This document shows, one piece after another, positions 54,429 through 64,000 of a DNA stretch of 64,000 bases. Within the stretch, counting starts at the first letter, position 1. The number at the start of each line of letters is the position of its first letter. A program made the translations under genes and the position numbers. The stretch spans positions 62,001 to 126,000 of the forward strand of contig CAWBTE010000009.1 of the NCBI GenBank assembly GCA_963791615.1. Direction: 5' to 3'. The DNA is from CAILZL01 sp963791615 (GTDB lineage: Bacteria; Pseudomonadota; Gammaproteobacteria; Steroidobacterales; Steroidobacteraceae). Under the pieces are notes generated by a model that ran no database searches, was not told where the DNA came from, and worked only from the letters and a program-made list of their open reading frames with translations.

Positions 54429-55826
54429 ATGAAGCTGTCATTTCATGGCGCGGATCGCGATGTCACCGGCTCCTGCCACATGCTGGAATGCGCCGATAAA
54501 CGCCTGCTGATCGACTGCGGCCTGTTTCAGGGCAGTCACGAACTGAAGCAGGATAATGCCGAGGACTTCGGCTTCGATCCGGCCAGCATCGATTTCGTGC
54601 TGCTGACGCATGCGCATCTGGATCACTGTGGTCGCCTGCCGCTGCTGGTGAAGCGCGGTTTTCAGGGAGAGATCATCTGCACCGCGGCTACCCGCGAGCT
54701 GGCACGTGTAGTGTTGCTGGATGCCGCCAACCTTCAGGAAGAAGAAGCACAACGTAATGTGCGTCGCCACTCGCGCCGGAACAATCATACAAACAGGGGT
54801 GAACACGATGACCAGCCGCTGTACACCGTGCTGGATGCCATGAACACCTTTGATTTTTTCGGACGCAAGGCCGTCTACGGCAAGGCCATCACGCTCGCGC
54901 CCGGGCTGACCGTAACGTACTACGATGCCGGACACATCCTGGGTTCGGCCAGCGTGCGTATCGAATATCACGGCCAGGGCAAGACCTGCAGCGTGGTGTA
55001 CTCAGGCGATCTGGGCAACAGCGGTCGCCCCTTGCTGCGTGATCCGGTACCGCCGCCAAATGCCGATGTGGTGGTGATGGAAACCACTTACGGCGATCGG
55101 CTGCATCGTTCGTTGCCGGCCTCGGTGCAGGAACTGTATGAAGCCATCAGCAGCGCCTTCGAGCGCGGCGGCAATGTCATCATTCCCACCTTCGCGCTGG
55201 AACGCGCGCAGGAAGTACTCTACTACCTGCGGGAAGGCGTGGCGCAGCACAAGCTGCCCGGCTCCATGCAGGTGTTCCTGGATTCGCCCATGGCCATCTC
55301 GGCAACTGAAATATTCAAGCGCCATCCAGAGTGTTTTGACGAACAGGCCACCGAACTGCTGCGCAACGGCAGCGACCTGTTTGCCCTGCCCGGCCTGCAC
55401 ATGAGTCGTGAAACCAGCGAATCCATGGCGCTTAATCGCGTGTCGGGTGGTGCAGTGATCATGGCCGGCTCCGGCATGTGTACCGGTGGACGTATTCGGC
55501 ACCATCTGAAACACAATCTGTGGCGACGCGACGCCAGCATCGTTTTTGTCGGTTATGCCGCGGTGGGTACACTCGCCCGGCGCATCATTGATGGCGCGAA
55601 ATACATCACGCTGTTTGGCGAAGATATTCCGGTGCGCGCCAAAATTTACACCATCAACGGATTTTCCGCGCATGCGGATCGTGACGAACTGCTGGCCTGG
55701 CATCGCGCCATCAAGCCGCAGCAAACTTTTCTGGTGCATGGTGATGAGCAGGTGATGCAGAGTTTCCGCAAGCTGTTGCCCGGCAAGGTGCACCTGCCGG
55801 GCAAGGGTGAAGTGTTCGAAATCTGA
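54429..55826 (+). CDS. MBL-fold beta-CASP RNA-processing type hydrolase
   Basis: A 465-residue metallo-beta-lactamase/beta-CASP protein. Zinc motif LTHAHLDHCGRLPLL (residues 59-73), YYDAGHILGSASV, VYSGDLGNSGRPLL and the C-terminal RMMBL region VRAKIYTINGFSAHADRDEL...TFLVHGDEQ are all seen. Relatives are RNA endonucleases or 5'-exonucleases, but the substrate of this bacterial group is unknown. GGAG precedes the ATG at 54429. It leads the DUF2189 gene. Confidence 0.87.
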   Translation: MKLSFHGADRDVTGSCHMLECADKRLLIDCGLFQGSHELKQDNAEDFGFDPASIDFVLLTHAHLDHCGRLPLLVKRGFQGEIICTAATRELARVVLLDAANLQEEEAQRNVRRHSRRNNHTNRGEHDDQPLYTVLDAMNTFDFFGRKAVYGKAITLAPGLTVTYYDAGHILGSASVRIEYHGQGKTCSVVYSGDLGNSGRPLLRDPVPPPNADVVVMETTYGDRLHRSLPASVQELYEAISSAFERGGNVIIPTFALERAQEVLYYLREGVAQHKLPGSMQVFLDSPMAISATEIFKRHPECFDEQATELLRNGSDLFALPGLHMSRETSESMALNRVSGGAVIMAGSGMCTGGRIRHHLKHNLWRRDASIVFVGYAAVGTLARRIIDGAKYITLFGEDIPVRAKIYTINGFSAHADRDELLAWHRAIKPQQTFLVHGDEQVMQSFRKLLPGKVHLPGKGEVFEI

Positions 55827-55868
55827 TGATCCTGAAGCCGGACCGGCATTCAGAATCGAGGAGAAATC

Positions 55869-56649
55869 ATGACTGCCGCCGATAACGATCTCGACAATCT
55901 GCCGTTCGTTGCGCCCTGTCGCAGCGTCACGGCCCGCGATCCCCTGATCTGGATTCGCAAGGGCTGGCAGGACATGAAGCGTGCGCCCGATTCCCAGCCT
56001 GTCCATCGGACTCACCATTGCCCTGCTCAGTCTGGGCTTGAGTTATCTGGGCATCAAAATGGGCGGCTACTGGGTCGAGATGGTGTTGCTGTCCGGCTTT
56101 GTGTTCGTCGGCCCTGTGCTGGCCATTGGTCTGTACGCCACCAGCCGCGAACTGGCACAAGGTCATGTCCCCGGCTTCGGCATTTCCCTGCGCGAGATGC
56201 GCCGCAACTTCAGCACGTTGATGGTGTTTGCACTGGTGCTGCTGATCGTATTTCTGGTGTGGGCGCGTGCTGCCACGGGCATTCACATCTTCTTTCCGGA
56301 TCAGGGCCTGCCCACCTGGCGGGACTACGCGCCCTTTCTGGCGATTGGCAGCGTCATCGGCGCGATGTTTGCCGCGATCAGCTTCGCCGCCTGTGCGTTT
56401 TCGCTGCCCATGATCATGGACAGGAACGTCGATGCCATCACCGCCGTCGTCACCAGCATCCACGCCGTGTTGCGTAACAAGAAAGCCATGCTGGCCTGGG
56501 CCTGCATCATTGTGGTTGGCTTGTTGATTGGTTTCGCCACACTGATGCTGGGGTTGATCGTGATCATCCCGATCATCGGTCATGCCACCTGGCATGCTTA
56601 TCGCGCCACGATCGATGCCAGCGCTTATCCGTCCAGTAAGGATACCTGA
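55869..56649 (+). pseudogene. DUF2189 integral membrane protein gene with a one-base frameshift
   Basis: Read through, a membrane protein of about 259 residues with five or six helices. The start (ATG 55869, GAGGAG upstream) codes LPFVAPCRSVTARDPLIWIRKGWQDMKRAP and the next frame continues with IPSLSIGLTIALLSLGLSYLG to 56649. The join is near 55989: dropping the G in CCCGATTCCC restores one frame. DUF2189 proteins are membrane proteins of unknown role. It could be a true break or an assembly error. Confidence 0.78.
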
Positions 56650-56653
56650 GGTA

Positions 56654-57073
56654 CTACCACTGGCCCGTATTGGGCATGGACAGCCACGGCTCACGTGGCG
56701 GCAAGGATTCGCCCGCTTGCAACAGTTCAATGGATATCTGGTCGGGTGAACGCACAAACGCCATGTGACCATCACGCGGCGGCCGATTGATCGGCACGCC
56801 GTGATCCATCAATCTCTGGCAGGTGGCATAGATGTCATCAACGCGATACGCCAGATGGCCAAAGTTTCGCCCGCCTGAATATTCCTCCGGGTCCCAGTTA
56901 TAAGTCAGCTCCACCTGTGCGTCTTCATCACCGGGCGCAGCGAGAAATACCAGCGTGAACCGGCCTTTCTCGAACTCCTTGCGGCTGACTTCCTTGAGGC
57001 CCAGCGCATCGCAGTAAAAAATCAGTGAGGCGTCCAGGTTGGTCACGCGGACCATGGTGTGCAGATACTTCAT
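56654..57073 (-). CDS. Lactoylglutathione lyase-like glyoxalase
   Basis: A 139-residue VOC protein that aligns by eye with GloA: MKYLHTMVRVTNLDASLIFY, VELTYNWDPEEYSGGRNFGHLAYRVDDIYATCQRL and FVRSPDQISIELLQ. The His and Glu positions of the metal site in HTMVRV, ELTYNW, GHLAYRV and IELLQ are kept. It would convert the methylglyoxal-glutathione adduct, though the exact substrate is inferred. ATG 57073 is preferred; the frame opens earlier at 57100. Confidence 0.85.
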   Translation of the reverse strand: MKYLHTMVRVTNLDASLIFYCDALGLKEVSRKEFEKGRFTLVFLAAPGDEDAQVELTYNWDPEEYSGGRNFGHLAYRVDDIYATCQRLMDHGVPINRPPRDGHMAFVRSPDQISIELLQAGESLPPREPWLSMPNTGQW

Positions 57074-57103
57074 GCTGCCTGCCTGTGATGAAAGCGCCAC
57101 GTA

Positions 57104-57508
57104 TCAGTTGCCGGGAATGGCCTGCGCATCCAGCTTGGTGATGCCATCCACGTAGTAGCCGGTATCGCCAAAGCAATTGGTCGGGATGCCGCGATGTTCG
57201 GTGTAATGCAATTGAACCTTGGTGCCTACCAGTGCCTTCATCTGTCCGGCGACTTTTTCATCCCGCACCGTGAAGTACCAGATCTGCGGCGCCACGCCGC
57301 TGACAATGTACTGGGCCAGTTCGCCTTCATAGGTCTTGCAGAGCCAGCCCTTGCGCGAAAACTTCTGCATGACTCCGGCACGTTCACCATCGGAGTAGGA
57401 CCAGCTGAGAGTCAGCCAGGTCCAGGCGATGGGTGCGAGCACCAGCGCCAGTACAATGATCAGGATAATGGGCGCAGCGCCATGGTTCTTGTATCGAGCT
57501 GAAATCAT
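57104..57508 (-). CDS. Conserved membrane-anchored protein of unknown function
   Basis: A 134-residue protein with one N-terminal membrane helix (APIILIIVLALVLAPIAWTWL) and an extracytoplasmic domain with WSYSDGERAGVMQKFSRKGWLCKTYEGELAQ and LHYTEHRGIPTNCFGDTGYYVDGI. I know this as a conserved hypothetical pattern in Proteobacteria, with two Cys. It has AGGTGAGTA before the ATG at 57508. It lies between the glyoxalase and the helicase-nuclease pair. Confidence 0.72.
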   Translation of the reverse strand: MISARYKNHGAAPIILIIVLALVLAPIAWTWLTLSWSYSDGERAGVMQKFSRKGWLCKTYEGELAQYIVSGVAPQIWYFTVRDEKVAGQMKALVGTKVQLHYTEHRGIPTNCFGDTGYYVDGITKLDAQAIPGN

Positions 57509-57561
57509 TACTCACCTGCTGATTCTGCACAGGCTGTAATTCCAGCCTGCAACAATTCATA

Positions 57562-60500
57562 TCAAACTTCCCGCCACTCGCCGAGCAGCGGAAAGTACAA
57601 CGCTGACTTGATCGACTGGGCTGGTTTCCACAGATACATCAGTTTGGCATACCGTTCCATCTGCTGGCGATAGCGTTCCACTTCATTTTGCAGGAAGGCT
57701 TCACGGCCACTGCCTTCATGGGCGCTGGTCTTGAAGTCGATGATCCAGCGGGTGCCATGTTCATCGACAAAACTCCGGTCAATGATACTGGTGATCACCG
57801 TTCCATTGATCAGACCACTGAGGCTGATCTCGGACCCGGCATCCTGATGGGTGGCATCCAGCCCGAGTATCCAGCGGCCTTTCGGATCGTTCAGCGTGTG
57901 TTCGATGGCTTTGACCACCCGTTCGCACGCACTGTTGCGCAGCACTTCCGGCACACCCAGTTCGGCCAGCCGCAACAACAACTGCGGTTTGCGCATGGCG
58001 GCGTTCCATTGCAGCATCTGCTGCGAGGTCAGCTTGACCATGTATTCCAGCTCTGCATGCACCACCGTACCAATGTGGCGACTGGTTTCACCCACCCAGT
58101 CAAACTCGGGCTGTTCTTCGGCGTTGATCATGTTGTTGCGCCGGCCTGCCAGCGACGGCTCAGGTGCGGGCGGTGTCCAGTTCGGCGGTAAACGTCGCAA
58201 GCCCTGGCGTGCAGTGACCTGGGTGCTGCTCGCCGGAGCACGTTGCACAACGGCACGTACATACTCGGCTTCAACCTGTGGCCAGAGCAAGGCCAGTAAA
58301 CTGCCACTGCGCGGCGTTCGAGGTGCATCGCCTTCCTTGTTCAGTCCTGCCGTTCCAAACAGATGCAGCTCGCGCCGGGCGCGTGTCACGGCCACATACA
58401 GCAGACGCTGGCTTTCGTAGCGGGCGCGCTGTTTCTCCAGCTCAGCCAGCCATTGATGGATGCTGTCGCTGTCATCGCCCCTGGCGCCCGGCGGCGCGAG
58501 TACCAGACCTTCGGCATCCAGACCCGTCAGTCGCGTCCAGCGCAGCAAGCGGGCGCCGTCGCGACCGCCGGTGCGATGCAGTGACGGCAAGATGACGACA
58601 TCAAACTCCAGCCCCTTTGACTTGTGGATGGTCATGATCTCGACACGTGACATCCATACTGTCGCCAGAGGTAGCAAACAGATTACTGAGCTGAGCTTCG
58701 AGACGAGTGAGATCTTGCAGATCACCGGCCACTTCCAGCTCATCCAGACGCGCGAAATAGGCATCGGCATCGTCCAGTTCATTGGCGGTACGCAAACAGG
58801 CAGGGCCCTGCAAGGCCAGCCAGGTTTGCTCCACCCAGTCGCGCAGTGAATGGCGGGCGCGTTCGGCAATGGCGCTGTTCATGACCTGGACAAAACGTTG
58901 CAGACGTTGCTGGCCTTCAATGTCAGCAGAACCACTTGTATTCAACAAGCTATAAATCGTCTGCTCTTTATCATCTGCCGCCAGTGCATGCAGATCAGCC
59001 AGTGACAAACCACACCAGGGCGCACGTAAACATGCCAGCCATGCAGTGCGATCACCCAGATGCAACAACGCACGGGTCAGTGCGATCAGATCTTGCACCA
59101 GTGAACGATCCTGCAAGCGCTCGATATCCACGGCATTGAAGGCAATGCCCGCTTGCTTCAGCTCACGCGCAATGGGGCCCACATGACTGCGCCCACTGAC
59201 CAGGATGGCAACCTTTTGTCCGGTATCAGCTGCCAGCAGCTGTTGCACCAGCGTTCTGATTTGCAGCGCTTCCTGTTGCGGTGTCTGCTCAATAGCGGCG
59301 TGGACTTGCACACCGCCCGTCTCACCGGCATCGGGTCGCGGCAGACTGGCGCTGTAATGTACGGCTCCCAGCTCGGCATCATCGTGTATGGGCATGAGCT
59401 GCGGGAAGCTGGCATTGACCCAGTTGACAATGGGTTGCGTGGAGCGGAAGTTGGTTTGCAGATGTAATGACTCCACCGGCACACCCGGCAGACCATGCTG
59501 CTGCATTTCCAGGAACAGACCGACTTCCGCCTGACGGAAGCGATAGATGGACTGCATGGGATCGCCCACGCAGAACACCGTGCGGCCGTCGCCTGTGCTC
59601 CAGCCGGCGGTGAGCAGATTGAGCAACCGCATTTGCGTGATCGATGTGTCCTGAAACTCATCCACCAGTATGTGCTGCAGACGCGCGTCGAGTGCTAGCG
59701 CCATATCAGTGGGTTCATCCGTCGTTCCCAGCGCCCGTATGGCGCGCAGTGACAACTCCACATAGTCCACCTTGCCGATGGACTGAAACTCAACCATCAA
59801 CTCCTGAACCGCCCGGGGCAGCAGCTGCAGCAAGGCCTGCAATATCTGCCACTGTGCATCACTGAACGCCGGTGCCGGCAGGCTGTACAGATCGGCGAAA
59901 CGCCCGGCCAGCCCCGGTATCTCACGTAGACCACCGAGCAAGCTCTGCATGCGATTCTTGGTGCCATCCTTGTCCGGTGGAAAGCCATGGCGCTTGTCTA
60001 CTTTTGTATAGAAATCCGGCTTCAGCTTGTCCTTGTCTTTCTTGCACAGCAGTTCAGCCAGACTCAGCCATGTCCTCAGCCCACTGACATCGGCAGGTGG
60101 TAATACCAGCAACTGCGACAGTTCATCCAGCGCCGGTGTCTTTTCAGCATCCGCGCCGTCTTTCAGTCTGTTGCGTGCGGAGTACGTCGCCAGCTCAATC
60201 AGCTCCGCATGGGTGTCTGCGGGCAACTCATCCCGCAAGTTGTGCAGGTGATGTTCGATGGCTGCCCGCAAGGTGCGCTCCATGCTGTCGCGCAAGTCGG
60301 CATTGTTGCGATGACTGATCAGCAACGGCAGCCAGTGATCACGACGCGCCAGCAGTTCGCACAGCATCTTCATGAAATCCGGCACACGATTGGCGAGGTG
60401 CAGCAGCACGGACTCCAGTTGCGCAGATTCCGTACTGCCATTGCCAAGCTGCTCCAGCAGTTGCTCACAGACGGACTCGTAAATGGGCCACTGATCCTGC

Positions 60501-60937
60501 GCAATCTCCATACTCGCACCCATGCCAGCCAGCATGGGCAGTCGCCGCGCCAGTGAGGCATTGAGCGAGTCTATGGTCTGGATGCGCAGCCTCGCCGGAT
60601 GTGACTCAAGCTGCCAGCTGTATTGTTGATCGGCGCGCAAAGCTGCCTGCGCCAGATCCCAGTTCTGGGCTTCGTGTTCTTTCGCCGGTCGTTGCGTGGT
60701 GCGCGCCCGATGCAGCGATTGCAGGATGCGGTTGCGCATTTCACTGGCCGCTTTGCGGGTGAAGGTGATCGCCAGTATCTGTTCGGGCTGCGCCACCGTG
60801 GTAAGCAGACGCAGATAGCGCTGCGTCAGCAGTTCGGTTTTTCCCGAACCCGCGGGCGCCTGCACGATGAAGGATTGTGTCGGCTCCAGCGCGCGTTGCC
60901 GCACGGGCTGGTCTGCGAGTGAGTGCAGCTCAGTCAT
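57562..60937 (-). pseudogene. UvrD-type helicase/RecB-like nuclease (AddA-like) with a frameshift
   Basis: Read through, about 1124 residues: a UvrD-type helicase with P-loop IVQAPAGSGKTELLTQRYLRLL (near residue 29), TFTRKAASEMR, VDEFQDTS and VFCVGDPMQSIYRFR, then EIMTIHKSKGLEFDVV and LLYVAVTRARREL, and a C-terminal RecB-like nuclease (WIIDFKTSAHEGS). The first frame fails after SNLFATSGDSMD near 58650 and the second begins with SRVEIMTIHKSKG; one extra base explains it. The gene overlaps the partner nuclease by eight bases. Such a pair processes double-strand breaks. Confidence 0.85.
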
Positions 60938-63662
60938 CACTGCCCTCCTCCCCAGCTTCCATCTCTGTCGCTTCGAAGTTCCCGGCTTCCAGCAATTCGT
61001 GCACGCGACACAGGCTGTGCAGATGGCAGTAAGTGCATTCGTTCTTCAACGGATCCACAGAGGCCGCGCCGGACAGATATTGCTGTGCCAGCACATTCAA
61101 TACAGTTTCCCAGTGTTGCAGCAACGCATCCCAGGATTCGATGTCGGGCAGTTTCCTGCCCGGCTTCTGCATCGCGTAATCAACAATGCCGGGGGCAATG
61201 CTGTCTGTGTCCGCCAGACCTCTGAACTCGGCCTTGCCCGGGGCCAGTACGGCAAAGGTTATGCCGGCCAATTGCTGACGATGCGCCAGCGCATACAACG
61301 GTAACTGCGGGCTGCGCGGCCGACCTGGTGTTTTGTCCAGCCAGTCGCCGGTGCTGTTGCTGTCACCGGTCTTGTAGTCGATCAACAACCTGCCGCCATC
61401 TGCCAGCTGGTCGATGCGGTCCAGCTGGATGTTGATTGTCATGCCGGCCAGTGCGTATGTCTCGCTCTGTTCGGATTGTTGTACGCGGAACGGCAGGCGC
61501 TGTGCCTCCAGTTGCAGCAAGGACATGATCCATTGCGTACACAGCTCGACTTCCAGTGCCGCCAGACGTTGACGATGCGGTGTGCTGCCGGGAATGACCT
61601 GCTGCGCAACACGCGTGGCAATGCGGCGTACTTGTTCGTGCAAAGCCGGTTGCAAACTGCCGTCTTTATCAGCGAAGGCTTGCAATCCAGCGGAGTCTTC
61701 AAGTTGTTGCCACACTTCGGTCAGCACCCGATGCACCAGCTTGCCACGCTCGGTGGCTTCCACCGCCGGTGATACCGTCGGTACAGGTCTGGCATGCAAG
61801 CGCAGTTCAGCCTGGGCACGGAATGGACAACGACTCTGCAATTCCACAATGCGCGTGCCACCCTGCGCCGCACCCGCTGCTTGTGGCGGAGCAAAGTCAT
61901 CAACAAAGTTTTCCATCACGGGACGCGCAGCAAACAGTTGGGAACCCAGCCCTGGATATTTTCCGTTCGCCTTGAGCCCTGGGTTTGTCGCAGGGTCGAA
62001 CGGCCCTGCGCCAAGCTCATCGAGCAAAGGACTGACACGCAGTTCGGCATCTTCATCATGCTGTGGCCAGCTGAGTACTACGTGGTCTGCTGCCCCGATC
62101 AATCGCTGCAACTTGTGGCGCGCCAGCCGCAGGCAATGTTCGGCGCTGGCTTCCGGCAAGGCATATTCACGCTGCAACTCAATGGGCAGGAAAGGATCGG
62201 GCTCTGGCGCCGGTGGCCAGTCACCGGCATGTATGCCCATCACCCACAGTGCATCGAAATACATGCCGGCGATGCTGTCGGCATCAATGATGGTGACCGC
62301 CTGATCCATGCCTTCGGGCGCAAAGCTTGCCGTATTGCAGGCATTGCGCAGGGTGGCAACCGCAGTGGCAAGATTGATCTTGCCCAGCAGCTCATCCAGC
62401 GCACTCAGTTCCGCCAGCAATTGCTGCAACTTGTTAAGTATCTGCTGCTCGGTACTGTTCAGTGTGCGGCCACGCGACCAGCCGCTGGCTTTGAGCAATT
62501 GCGTGAATCGTTCCGTCCATTCACTGGGCAAGGTAGTGTTCTGATGTTCACGCAGGTAGTTGCTGGTGGCCTGCATGCAGGCAGCCAATTGCACGCAATG
62601 GTGGATGGTCGCCAGACGCTCCAGTTCATTGCAGCTCCAGTGTTCACGCCGTTGCTCACGCGCCTCGATGTCCGCCAGCGCCCGATTGGCCGACTCCGCT
62701 TCATAACCCGCCAAAAACGGCGAGCGCAGCAGTTGTCCAACCAGCAATATATCGGCACGTCCCTGCAACAGTTGCAGCAACAGCAAGGCGTGATGCACCA
62801 GTGGATAGCTGCTCAATGGCGGCGTCGCGACCACACGAAAAGCAGTGGTTTCATCTAGCGCATCAATACGCCGCTGTGCAGGCGCAAACACGTCGGTAAA
62901 ACGCCGCTGCACCTGTGCCGCCTGCGCCGCCAGACGCGGCACCACCACAGCAACACGTTGATCACCCGCTTCAACCTGCGCGCGCGCCCAGTTTGCCGCC
63001 TGCTTGAGCTCGGCATGACTGTCTTTGGCCGACAGCACGCTGATTTGCGCAGGGCGGCTGGCTGATTCCAACCAGTGAATAGACACACCCTGCGCCTGCC
63101 AGGCTTTCAGCAGTCGCTGCATGTCCGGCACGATCTGGTCGAAGCCATACACAATCAGATCACTGTCCGGCTTGAAATCACTGTCGTGCAGATAGCTGGC
63201 AAATCGTGCGCTGTCCAGCCAGTTACTGCGCTGGGTAGTGGTTACAAACTGCTGCGCCCATGCCGCAAAAGCCTGTGCCTCCTCACCCGGATAGTTGCCC
63301 GCCTTGTGCAGGGGAATCTGATACTGATGCAGTCGCTGCCAGCTGCGTTGCGCATTGCGCGCCGCATGCGCAGGGTTGAGCAGCTCCTTGCCGCTGGCGC
63401 TGTCCGCAACGATACGTTCCCACAGGGCCAGTGATTGCGGCTCGCTCAGCAGGCGTGGCGCATGCGCCTGCTCATTGCGCTGCTGCTGACAAGCCAGGCG
63501 CAGAAAAGTCGACCAGGGCAGGATGCGCGGCGAAGGCCAGACTTGCAGACCCTGCGCCTGTGCCTCTTGTGCATATTCAATCTGCAACACATGGGACAGG
63601 TGACGACTGGCCGTAAGCAGCGTCGCGCCTTGTTGCAGGAGTGGGTAGAGCGTTGCGTCCAA
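60930..63662 (-). CDS. PD-(D/E)XK nuclease, AddB-like repair protein
   Basis: A 910-residue AddB/RexB-like subunit (known by annotation as 'probable DNA repair protein' partner of the UvrD helicase). An inactivated helicase-like N-terminus precedes the nuclease LDRIDQLADGGRLLIDYKTG with PQLPLYALA. Four Cys that could hold a 4Fe-4S cluster are Cys in QSRCPFRAQAE and CTYCHLHSLC near the end, as in AddB. The only start in frame is TTG at 63662; no ATG lies near the family N-terminus. It runs into the helicase gene with an eight-base overlap. Confidence 0.87.
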   Translation of the reverse strand: MDATLYPLLQQGATLLTASRHLSHVLQIEYAQEAQAQGLQVWPSPRILPWSTFLRLACQQQRNEQAHAPRLLSEPQSLALWERIVADSASGKELLNPAHAARNAQRSWQRLHQYQIPLHKAGNYPGEEAQAFAAWAQQFVTTTQRSNWLDSARFASYLHDSDFKPDSDLIVYGFDQIVPDMQRLLKAWQAQGVSIHWLESASRPAQISVLSAKDSHAELKQAANWARAQVEAGDQRVAVVVPRLAAQAAQVQRRFTDVFAPAQRRIDALDETTAFRVVATPPLSSYPLVHHALLLLQLLQGRADILLVGQLLRSPFLAGYEAESANRALADIEAREQRREHWSCNELERLATIHHCVQLAACMQATSNYLREHQNTTLPSEWTERFTQLLKASGWSRGRTLNSTEQQILNKLQQLLAELSALDELLGKINLATAVATLRNACNTASFAPEGMDQAVTIIDADSIAGMYFDALWVMGIHAGDWPPAPEPDPFLPIELQREYALPEASAEHCLRLARHKLQRLIGAADHVVLSWPQHDEDAELRVSPLLDELGAGPFDPATNPGLKANGKYPGLGSQLFAARPVMENFVDDFAPPQAAGAAQGGTRIVELQSRCPFRAQAELRLHARPVPTVSPAVEATERGKLVHRVLTEVWQQLEDSAGLQAFADKDGSLQPALHEQVRRIATRVAQQVIPGSTPHRQRLAALEVELCTQWIMSLLQLEAQRLPFRVQQSEQSETYALAGMTINIQLDRIDQLADGGRLLIDYKTGDSNSTGDWLDKTPGRPRSPQLPLYALAHRQQLAGITFAVLAPGKAEFRGLADTDSIAPGIVDYAMQKPGRKLPDIESWDALLQHWETVLNVLAQQYLSGAASVDPLKNECTYCHLHSLCRVHELLEAGNFEATEMEAGEEGSDD

Positions 63663-63670
63663 GCGTTAAT

Positions 63671-63747
63671 CGTAGGGGCGGGTTTCAAACCCGCCTTCAT
63701 GAAACCACTGGAGGACGGGTTTGAAATCCGCCCCTGCAATCTGGACG
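63671..63747. repeat. Inverted pair of REP-like units
   Basis: Two near-identical palindromic units of about 24 bases, GYAGGGGCGGRTTTCAAACC type, face each other (left unit about 63671-63694, right unit about 63723-63747) around a short spacer. This is the arrangement of a BIME. It lies in the only gap between the aminotransferase and the AddB-like gene. Confidence 0.75.
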
Positions 63748-63752
63748 CGGCA

Positions 63753-64000
63753 TCACACCGCCTTCAACGACGGCGCTGGCCGCGACTGCGGTTGTTTGCC
63801 ATTGGCATAGCTGTCGAACAGCTCTTCCATACGCTGAAACACTTCGTTGATGACTTCAGCGCGGGGCAGATGCGTGATGCGGAAGTGATTCTTGTATGGC
63901 ACGTTGAAACTGGAGCCCGGCGCAATCAGTACATGTTTGTGCTCCAGCAGGTCGAGTGCGAACTGCTGGTCATCCAGTTCCGGCAACACTTCATTTTTGA
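63753..64000 (-). CDS. PLP-dependent aminotransferase, C-terminus only
   Basis: The last 82 residues of a class I/II aminotransferase, cut by the right edge. The segment VLPELDDQQFALDLLEHKHVLIAPGSSFNVPYKNHFRITHLPRAEVINEVFQRMEELFDSY matches the end of alanine-synthesising AlaA-type aminotransferases, with the substrate-binding Arg in HFRITHLP. The gene enters from beyond base 64000 on the minus strand. Confidence 0.8.
   Translation of the reverse strand, partial: KNEVLPELDDQQFALDLLEHKHVLIAPGSSFNVPYKNHFRITHLPRAEVINEVFQRMEELFDSYANGKQPQSRPAPSLKAV

Overview
The window looks like chromosomal DNA from a free-living, GC-rich gammaproteobacterium. The evidence is the core gene order fabD-fabG-acpP-fabF-pabB-pabC-mltG-tmk-holB-PilZ, a fused lysC-lysA gene, half of a type II secretion operon next to a rhombosortase, a TonB-dependent receptor, and REP-like palindromes. 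I cannot name a genus. No rRNA, tRNA, CRISPR array, prophage or transposase gene was seen. The left edge cuts purB and the right edge cuts an aminotransferase gene.

Layout. 1-8951 is housekeeping: purB, a glycine-rich RRM protein, an esterase, an aldehyde dehydrogenase, a SAM hydroxide adenosyltransferase, a small acidic protein and the lysC-lysA fusion. 9029-30895 is an accessory catabolic island. It has an aromatic-acid type MFS permease, a TonB receptor, several exported proteins (VOC, two metallo-beta-lactamase folds, DUF3500, two related unknowns), a HbpS/GlcG protein, a carboxymuconolactone decarboxylase-like protein, an extradiol-type VOC protein, two dehydrogenases, an FAD oxidase, a LysR regulator, an FAH-family hydrolase, a ThDP decarboxylase/synthase, an amidohydrolase and a cupin. 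Together they suggest uptake, ring or C-C bond cleavage and oxidation of an organic acid, but the substrate is unknown.

30969-35657 holds a stand-alone TIR-like protein divergent from an EEP-fold nuclease/phosphatase, a FadB/FadJ-type beta-oxidation enzyme, and a double cNMP-binding/rhodanese fusion. 35694-44749 is the fatty acid, folate, thymidylate kinase and DNA polymerase III cluster on the minus strand. 44827-51384 is a rhombosortase divergent from gspG-H-I-J-K-L-M-N; gspC, D, E and F are not here. 51406-57508 holds a lipocalin-like protein and a probable stress group (PPK2, LOG-family, DUF2934, beta-CASP MBL, DUF2189) plus a glyoxalase. 57562-63662 encodes an AddAB/RecB-like helicase-nuclease pair.

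Three genes (MBL lipoprotein near 11393, DUF2189 near 55989, AddA-like helicase near 58650) are each broken by what looks like one extra base. This may be assembly error rather than decay. Two copies of a 144-149 bp hairpin element sit exactly at the stop codons of unrelated genes (17291-17439 and 42884-43027).
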